Part shown: piece by piece, positions 59,159-64,000 of the stretch
Layout: each line of letters begins with the position of its first letter
How positions within the stretch are numbered: the stretch's first letter is position 1
Source: Vibrio coralliirubri
GTDB taxonomy: Bacteria > Pseudomonadota > Gammaproteobacteria > Enterobacterales > Vibrionaceae
Assembly (NCBI RefSeq): GCF_024347375.1
Contig: NZ_AP025470.1
Location: 1,922,001-1,986,000, forward strand
Direction: 5' to 3'
DNA length: 64,000 nucleotides
Translations under genes and position numbers: made by a program
Notes under the pieces: generated by a model
Database searches by the model: none
The model's input: only the letters and a program-made list of their open reading frames with translations
What the model was told of the DNA's origin: nothing

Positions 59159-59259
59159 AAAAAGACCCCCAATAATTGGTGTCCAACTATTGGGGGTCAG
59201 TTCAACATCATCACGATGCTCGGCTTTTTTGTTGTTCAGGCAAGTATAGAAGATCGAAT

Positions 59260-59682
59260 CTAAAAGCCCCTACGCTTCCAGAATTGGCCTTCGTCTTTTG
59301 CTACTAGGTCGAATGTCTTATCGGCGATGATGTTGCCTTTTAGCTCGACCGTCATGCGCCATTTGCCTAGCTTGTTCGAGACAGGTGCCCAGATAGTGTC
59401 ACCTAAGTAGAAATCCCAGTCATTGTTACCGACATACTCTTCGCCATCGAACGGTTCGAGCACTTCACCTTTGTCTGTAGTGATGTTTGGGTGATAAATG
59501 CAGTAACGGATCTTCTCACCTTTGGCTTTTTTGATATTCAAGATATAGCCAAATTCCACGTCTATTTCAGCATCAACGATGGTGGTGAACTCTTGGATTT
59601 TTGGAAGATCTTTAGATTTGGAATCCCACGTTGTGTAGATCCCGTAAGATGTCATGTCGACCACAACAGAGCGCTTTGCCAT
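59260..59682 (-). CDS. DUF3859 domain protein
   Basis: 140 residues, no signal peptide or membrane helix. Begins KRSVVVDMTSYGIYTTWDSKSK and contains FGYILNIKKAKGEKIRYCIYHPNIT, WDFYLGDTIWAP and KWRMTVELKGNIIADKTF, a beta-rich pattern that matches DUF3859. Function unknown. The terminator that once followed it is split by the IS3 element. Confidence 0.8.
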   Translation of the reverse strand: MAKRSVVVDMTSYGIYTTWDSKSKDLPKIQEFTTIVDAEIDVEFGYILNIKKAKGEKIRYCIYHPNITTDKGEVLEPFDGEEYVGNNDWDFYLGDTIWAPVSNKLGKWRMTVELKGNIIADKTFDLVAKDEGQFWKRRGF

Positions 59683-59760
59683 TTCAATCTTTACCTTGCA
59701 GTTGTTCTATTAATTTAATTCTATTTGCCATTCAGCCACGCCAGCAAAGGAAAAACGAGG

Positions 59761-60129
59761 CTATTCTTGCCAGTCTTTCGCCATACGCTTAATCACTGAA
59801 GGTTCAATGTCGTGAATAGTGCCATATTGATCTCGGCAGACTTCGATAATTAATTCTGCTTTATATTTACGTGCAAGTTGGCGGTAAGCCTTCATTTCCC
59901 AGTGCTTAATAAAGGTATTCGAAACAACCACATCTAGCCCTTGCTTTAATCCGTTTTCCGCCGTGTTTTGGCACCACTCATGAGCTTGTTGCAGCTGCCT
60001 AGGATCAAAGTGGTACTCACCTTGCTCATTCACATAATACATATCGGCTTCGACATGCAATGCATCGTAGGTTTTTGCTTTTGTTGATTTGCCAGAACCG
60101 GGCAACCCTCGAATGAGTATTAACTTCAT
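59761..60129 (-). CDS. P-loop ATP-binding protein, AAA_33/nucleotide-kinase-like
   Basis: 122 residues. RGLPGSGKST (Walker A, residues 7-16), then a candidate Walker B around LDVVVSNTFIKHWEMKAYR, which resembles small kinases of the polynucleotide/zeta-like type. It is short but complete. Substrate unknown. It ends 75 bp upstream (in gene order) of DUF3859 on the same strand, so the two may share a transcript. Confidence 0.78.
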   Translation of the reverse strand: MKLILIRGLPGSGKSTKAKTYDALHVEADMYYVNEQGEYHFDPRQLQQAHEWCQNTAENGLKQGLDVVVSNTFIKHWEMKAYRQLARKYKAELIIEVCRDQYGTIHDIEPSVIKRMAKDWQE

Positions 60130-60326
60130 CTATCACTTTACAGGCTAATTCGAAAACATGAGTTTATCGTAAATAGTAACGAGTTTCTCTGATAACTGAC
60201 TTTGCTCAGCATACGAAAACCAACTACTTACACGAGACTCCGATAATCACTGAATACAATGAGACTCCCCTCGAAGCGCGTGGATTGCTTCTGATAGAAA
60301 ACACAAATAATTTACATCTATCCATT

Positions 60327-60357
60327 TTGCATATCGACAAGCGTATCAAACTACTAT
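60327..60357 (+). promoter_or_regulatory. Putative metA promoter
   Basis: -35 TTGCAT (60327-60332) and -10 TACTAT (60352-60357) are separated by 19 bases, directly before the met boxes. The spacing is long, so this is a tentative call. Confidence 0.35.
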
Positions 60358-60363
60358 AGATTT

Positions 60364-60387
60364 AGATGTATAGACGTCTACATATCT
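60364..60387. promoter_or_regulatory. Tandem MetJ operator (met boxes)
   Basis: Three adjacent 8-mers: AGATGTAT, AGACGTCT (perfect consensus) and ACATATCT. MetJ with SAM binds such arrays cooperatively and represses met genes. The array lies 18-41 bases before the metA start. Confidence 0.88.
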
Positions 60388-60404
60388 AGCTTAGGGAGAA
60401 AGCT

Positions 60405-61346
60405 GTGCCTATTCGCATTCCAGACCAATTGCCAGCATCCGATGTTCTTCGTGAAGAAAACATCTTCGTTATGCCGTTATCAAGAGCATCGACACAGGAA
60501 ATTCGTCCACTTCGAGTCTTGATCCTCAACCTAATGCCGAAGAAGATTGAAACTGAAACTCAATTTTTACGCCTACTATCGAACAGCCCATTGCAAGTGG
60601 ATGTAGAGCTGCTGCGCATTGATGACCGACCAAGTAAAAACACACCCACTGAACACCTTGATAACTTTTATCGTCAATTTGAAATGGTCAAAGGAAGAAA
60701 CTTTGATGGATTGATCATCACTGGTGCGCCGCTTGGCTTGGTTCAATTTGAAGATGTTATCTACTGGGACCATCTGAAAACCATCATGGAATGGGCAAAC
60801 AAGCACGTTACTTCAACGCTATACGTGTGTTGGGCGGCTCAGGCTGGTTTGAAGTTATTGTATGATTTGCCAAAACGCACTCGTAAAGAGAAGCTGTCTG
60901 GTGTTTACAACCACGAGATACATAACCCATACCACCCTATTTTACGTGGCTTCGACGATACATTCCTGGCTCCCCACTCTCGCTACGCGGACTTCTCTCA
61001 AGAGTACTTAGCTGAGCACACAGACCTTGATGTTCTTGCGACTTCTGATGTTGCGGGCGTATATCTAGCGGCGACCAAAGATAAGCGAAACGTGTTTGTA
61101 ACGGGTCACCCTGAGTACGACTCTCATACGCTTCACAATGAATACATTCGTGATTTGGGTGAAGGCATGGAGCCTGTGATACCAATCAACTACTACCCGA
61201 ACAACAATCCAGACAACAAACCGGTTGCAAGCTGGCGTAGCCACGGGCACTTGTTGTTCTCAAATTGGCTAAACTACTGTGTTTACCAACAAACGCCTTA
61301 CGATCTGGATCATTTCAGCGAAGACAACTTTACCAAAGACGATTAA
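60405..61346 (+). CDS. metA: Homoserine O-succinyltransferase MetA
   Basis: 313 residues. Transfers a succinyl (in some species acetyl) group to homoserine, the first step of methionine synthesis. Starts at GTG with GGGAGAAA upstream. [10 protein letters not shown] start, [13 protein letters not shown], active-site Cys142 in YVCWAAQAG, His235 and Glu237 in GHPEYDS. The strong MetJ operator supports the role. Single gene. Confidence 0.97.
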   Translation: MPIRIPDQLPASDVLREENIFVMPLSRASTQEIRPLRVLILNLMPKKIETETQFLRLLSNSPLQVDVELLRIDDRPSKNTPTEHLDNFYRQFEMVKGRNFDGLIITGAPLGLVQFEDVIYWDHLKTIMEWANKHVTSTLYVCWAAQAGLKLLYDLPKRTRKEKLSGVYNHEIHNPYHPILRGFDDTFLAPHSRYADFSQEYLAEHTDLDVLATSDVAGVYLAATKDKRNVFVTGHPEYDSHTLHNEYIRDLGEGMEPVIPINYYPNNNPDNKPVASWRSHGHLLFSNWLNYCVYQQTPYDLDHFSEDNFTKDD

Positions 61347-61514
61347 GTTCTTTCTTCCGATTCACAAACACATAAACCGTGTTCAGTATGTTGTTAATAA
61401 AACGACGAACTGGACGCGGTTTTTTTATGGTGTGTGGGTCGCATTCCATAATAGATTTACGACTTCAATGGGTTTGATTTCATATGATGGGTTGGTGTTC
61501 ATAAGGAGCTTTAC

Positions 61515-62282
61515 ATGCCTGCCAAGCCATCATTTTCAAATCCGATTTCGTTGTCCCGCCCTCTTTCGTTATCAAGTGTGGTACTACTTGCCTCGCTTTC
61601 CTTGGTCGGTTGCGTCTCTGTCACTGAAGGACCGCCAAAGATTGAAAGTGATCCTATCGCGATGTCTGAATCTCGAATCGAATTAGGTTTGGGCTATATG
61701 GGACAAGGCAATATGGTAAGAGCGCGTGAAAACCTTGAGCTCGCGATTAAACACGCACCTAGCTACTACCGTGCTCGACTTTCAATGGCGCATTACTACG
61801 AACAAGTGGGCGAAGTAGACGAAGCAAGAACCACTTACCGCAAAGCACTCAGTCTCGATTCTAGAAACGGTAATGTATTGAATAACTACGGTACATTTTT
61901 GTGTAAACAAGGCGAATACGAACAAGCCGATAAGTACTTCAATCGCGCCATCGACCAACCTTACTACTACTTGGTGTCTGCAAGTTATGAAAACGCGGCG
62001 TTTTGTGCATTTAAGGCTGGCAATACAGACCAAGCGAAGTACTACTTCAGCAGAGCGATTGACCACGATCCAAACCGCGTAAAATCGATACTACAATTAT
62101 CAAAAATTGAAGTGAGTGACGCCGATTACAATGAAGCTCGACTTCGTTTATTCAAATTCCACCAGCGTTATGGTTATCAAATCCCATCTCTAAAAATCTT
62201 GGTCGATCTCGAAAACAAAGCAGGTAACAGAGCTCTTGAGAAGAAATATCAGAGTAAGTTAGATGAGTTGCTTTCTGCTTAG
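61515..62282 (+). CDS. PilW/PilF-like TPR lipoprotein
   Basis: 255 residues. Lipoprotein signal with lipobox VGC (Cys about 33). Six tetratricopeptide-type repeats (MARGYMGQGNMVRARENLELAIK-like pattern, YYRARLSMAHYYEQ, NVLNNYGTFLCKQGEYEQA). It resembles PilW/PilF, the outer-membrane pilotin that helps the type IV pilus secretin PilQ form multimers. The canonical pilW lies with rlmN-rodZ-ispG; here it follows metA, so this may be a paralogue or pilotin-like relative. ATG with AAGGAG upstream. Confidence 0.75.
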   Translation: MPAKPSFSNPISLSRPLSLSSVVLLASLSLVGCVSVTEGPPKIESDPIAMSESRIELGLGYMGQGNMVRARENLELAIKHAPSYYRARLSMAHYYEQVGEVDEARTTYRKALSLDSRNGNVLNNYGTFLCKQGEYEQADKYFNRAIDQPYYYLVSASYENAAFCAFKAGNTDQAKYYFSRAIDHDPNRVKSILQLSKIEVSDADYNEARLRLFKFHQRYGYQIPSLKILVDLENKAGNRALEKKYQSKLDELLSA

Positions 62283-62294
62283 CGTATAGGCAAA

Positions 62295-62335
62295 AAACAC
62301 AAAAAACGGGCTTGTTGCGTAAACAACAAGCCCGT
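62295..62335 (-). terminator. Terminator after rlmF
   Basis: A 12-bp perfect stem, ACGGGCTTGTTG (62306-62317) with its complement (62324-62335), 6-base loop and T6 on the minus strand. It lies 38 bases after the rlmF stop and may also serve the + strand gene. Confidence 0.9.
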
Positions 62336-62372
62336 CCGTATTTCAGTTTAACGCCTTAACTAAGTGCAGCCA

Positions 62373-63695
62373 CTATTTAAGAGCAATCCACTCTTGTCTT
62401 TGCTCATCGTCCATAAAGGTCCACGCGATAAAGCGACTTACCTTCTGGCCTTGTGACATCTCGACGACTTTCACTTGTTTCGCTCGCAGCTTGCCCAGTT
62501 CTGAACGAACCATATCGACGTTATCTTTCTTAGAGATCAATGTCGTAAACCACAAAACTTGAGTAGCAAAAAGTTGACTCTCTCTCGCCATCTTCATAAT
62601 GAAAGCGGCTTCACCACCCGGGCACCAAAGCTCGGCTTTTTGACCACCAAAGTTTAGGGTTGGTTTATCTTGCTTAGTTGATTTATCTAACTTAACTGAC
62701 TTCTTGTTCGTTTCTGGCTTGAACGACTGACCGGCTTTCTTAGCTCGGTTCGCCGCTAGATTATCCAGTTTACGTTGTGAGCCCTTTTCCGCCTCTTCAA
62801 GAGAGCTGTGAAATGGCGGGTTACAAATAGTGACATCGTAACGTTCATTGTCCTTAATCACGCCCTTAAAGATAGATTCAGAGTCCGCTTGCAGACGAGC
62901 TCGGATCTTACCTTTTAGATTAGGGTTACTTTCCGCAATGAAGTTCGCTGTTTTGATGGAGACTGAATCAACATCTGTCCCTGTACAACGCCACTTATAC
63001 TCTGTCGCACCAATGATTGGGTAGATACAGTTTGCACCAACACCAATATCTAGTGCTTTCACAGACGCGTGGTTATAGGGTTCACCTTGGCCATCGCTAT
63101 TAAGGATGTCGGCCACTCTGTGAATGTAGTCTGCACGGCCAGGAATTGGCGGACACAAGTAACCTGCAGGAATATCCCAATGTTTAACGCCATAGTGATG
63201 CGCCAACAAAGCTTTGTTGAGTAGCTTAACGGCCAATGGATCAGAGAAATTAATGGTGTCTTCACCCACTGGGTTCTTGATCAGATGCTCTTTTAGCTCG
63301 GGCAAGGCTACAACCAACAACTCGAAGTCATAACGACCAGTGTGCTGGTTTCTTGGGTGCAATCCACCTTGAGGTTTTTCAGCCGAACGTCTTTTCTGGG
63401 CTGCGCTTTTGTTAAAAGCCGTTTTATTGAAAGAACCCTTATTCGACGATCCTTTATTCGCACCCGGTTTGCCTTTGCTGTCTTTTGTAAAAGGTCGCTT
63501 TGCTTTGTTATTGCCAGCGCCTTTAGGTGCACTATTCTTGCGGCTTTTATCAGATGTGTTCTTTGTAGAAATACGCTTGTCGCTGCTTGGCTTAGCTGTA
63601 CTTGGCTTAACATCAGCTTGGTTATCTTTTGTTTTTGCTGATGAAGTACTGTTTTTCGACAGGCTTAGCGTCGTTCTATTTTGTGATTGGCTCAT
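62373..63695 (-). CDS. rlmF: 23S rRNA (adenine1618-N6)-methyltransferase RlmF
   Basis: 440 residues. The first 120 residues are a Lys/Ser/Asn-rich low-complexity tail. The catalytic part starts at [20 protein letters not shown] motif region [13 protein letters not shown], and NPPFHSS (residues 292-298), the NPPF motif of N6-adenine methyltransferases. It acts on the large-subunit rRNA. It starts 4 bases after the stop of the next upstream gene, so they are co-transcribed. Confidence 0.93.
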   Translation of the reverse strand: MSQSQNRTTLSLSKNSTSSAKTKDNQADVKPSTAKPSSDKRISTKNTSDKSRKNSAPKGAGNNKAKRPFTKDSKGKPGANKGSSNKGSFNKTAFNKSAAQKRRSAEKPQGGLHPRNQHTGRYDFELLVVALPELKEHLIKNPVGEDTINFSDPLAVKLLNKALLAHHYGVKHWDIPAGYLCPPIPGRADYIHRVADILNSDGQGEPYNHASVKALDIGVGANCIYPIIGATEYKWRCTGTDVDSVSIKTANFIAESNPNLKGKIRARLQADSESIFKGVIKDNERYDVTICNPPFHSSLEEAEKGSQRKLDNLAANRAKKAGQSFKPETNKKSVKLDKSTKQDKPTLNFGGQKAELWCPGGEAAFIMKMARESQLFATQVLWFTTLISKKDNVDMVRSELGKLRAKQVKVVEMSQGQKVSRFIAWTFMDDEQRQEWIALK

Positions 63696-63699
63696 TGGG

Positions 63700-64000
63700 C
63701 TACTTCTTTAAATCTAAATACATCATGAATAAACGGGCATCCAACTCAAGTTGATGATATTGCGGTTCCATGTGACAGCATAGTTGGTAAAAGGCTTTGT
63801 CGTGCTCTTTCTCTTTGATATGCGCCAGTTCGTGTACCACCAGCATTCGCAATAAAGGTTCTGGTGCATTTTTAAAAACACTGGCGATACGAATTTCATT
63901 CTTCGATTTGATCTTTCCACCGTGATTCTTCGCAACGTAAGAATGAAGACCTAACGCATTGTTGATTAGGTGTATCTTGCCGTCGTAAATCACTTTGCTG
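63700..64000 (-). CDS. M48/YgjP-like metallopeptidase (partial at window edge)
   Basis: At least 99 residues; the frame is open to the window end and a GTG at 63993 is probably internal. Zinc motif [18 protein letters not shown] (HExxH with a downstream His) marks a YgjP/DUF45 metallopeptidase. Function in bacteria unclear. It lies directly upstream of rlmF. Confidence 0.7.
   Translation of the reverse strand, partial: SKVIYDGKIHLINNALGLHSYVAKNHGGKIKSKNEIRIASVFKNAPEPLLRMLVVHELAHIKEKEHDKAFYQLCCHMEPQYHQLELDARLFMMYLDLKK

Larger units (their letters stand above)
57779..59204 (-). mobile_element. IS3-family insertion sequence (IS150-like)
   Basis: 1426 bp. Ends TGAAGTGACCCC and (reversed) TGAACTGACCCC are imperfect inverted repeats extending to GTTGGACA. 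The flanks show a 3-bp direct repeat, ACA (57776-57778 and 59205-59207). Two overlapping reading frames on the minus strand are joined by a programmed -1 frameshift, as is standard for IS3. It is intact and inserted into a terminator loop. Confidence 0.92.
57764..59230. terminator. Bidirectional terminator split in its loop by the IS3 element
   Basis: AAAAAAGCCGAG (57764-57775) and CTCGGCTTTTTT (59219-59230) are exact complements. Without the IS and one ACA duplicate they would be 14 bases apart, with an A-run before and a T-run after. The original hairpin served the M20 gene (+) and the DUF3859 gene (-). The 1.4-kb insertion now separates the arms. Confidence 0.85.

Noticed and set aside
61279-61686. 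135-codon frame overlapping metA and the PilW-like gene
   Set aside because: It covers parts of two well-supported genes in another frame and has a random-looking composition.
63342-63711. Two long frames antisense to rlmF
   Set aside because: They mirror the Lys/Ser/Asn-rich tail on the other strand. Low-complexity codons leave the opposite frames open.

Overview
The window looks like a chromosomal segment of a marine Vibrio, probably near the V. splendidus group. The support is the protein set: a second PurA paralogue of the Vibrio PurA2 type, RIO1-like kinase, SbcCD, a complete Tad pilus operon, RlmF, MetA under tandem met boxes, GalR/LacZ, a large secreted chitinase and several GGDEF proteins. 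The mix would fit a secondary chromosome, but that is inference. Base composition looks moderately AT-rich and fairly even. No phage, plasmid, CRISPR or integron structure was found. Mobility is limited to three apparently identical IS5-family (IS903-like) copies, one IS3-family element and a short palindromic repeat array.

Layout. 1-13.2 kb: housekeeping genes. These are the tail of a photolyase-like gene, an SDR dehydrogenase, a RIO1-like kinase, a DUF2256 zinc protein, sbcC-sbcD, an outer-membrane barrel, a GST, argO-GNAT, a PAS-GGDEF protein and a methyltransferase. 13.2-17.5 kb: a TonB receptor gene split by IS copy 1 (9-bp target duplication) beside a LysR gene. 17.9-25.8 kb: a galactoside/galactan locus (galR, GH30 galactanase, MelB-type transporter, lacZ). 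IS copy 2 here has no target duplication; it has removed the transporter's 3' part and the GH30 5' end. A near-consensus GalR operator lies upstream of lacZ. 25.8-28.0 kb: a GH18 chitinase with a one-base frameshift before its last domains. 28.5-35 kb: DHH phosphoesterase, a small protein, a chemoreceptor, marR-dmeF metal efflux and a LysR regulator. 35.0-35.5 kb: an array of 92-bp palindromic repeats. 35.6-38 kb: purA2 and a GGDEF gene.

38.1-49.8 kb: a full Tad (tight adherence) operon on the minus strand in the order flp-tadV-rcpCAB-tadZABCDEFG plus an OmpA-type gene, faced by a divergent LysR gene. The flp promoter region carries two palindromes. IS copy 3 (9-bp target duplication) sits behind that LysR gene. 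It is followed by an unassigned stretch with nested inverted repeats, then tRNA-Val(GAC) with a clear promoter and terminator.

53-64 kb: a membrane-anchored DUF2726/zinc-ribbon protein, a 61-residue protein, a TPR-GGDEF protein, an M20 peptidase, an IS3 element inserted in the loop of a terminator hairpin, DUF3859, a small P-loop kinase, metA, a PilW-like TPR lipoprotein, rlmF and a truncated M48-like metallopeptidase gene. The main functional themes are surface attachment (Tad), polysaccharide use (chitin, galactan), c-di-GMP signalling (three GGDEF proteins) and recent IS activity that has broken or probably inactivated several accessory genes.
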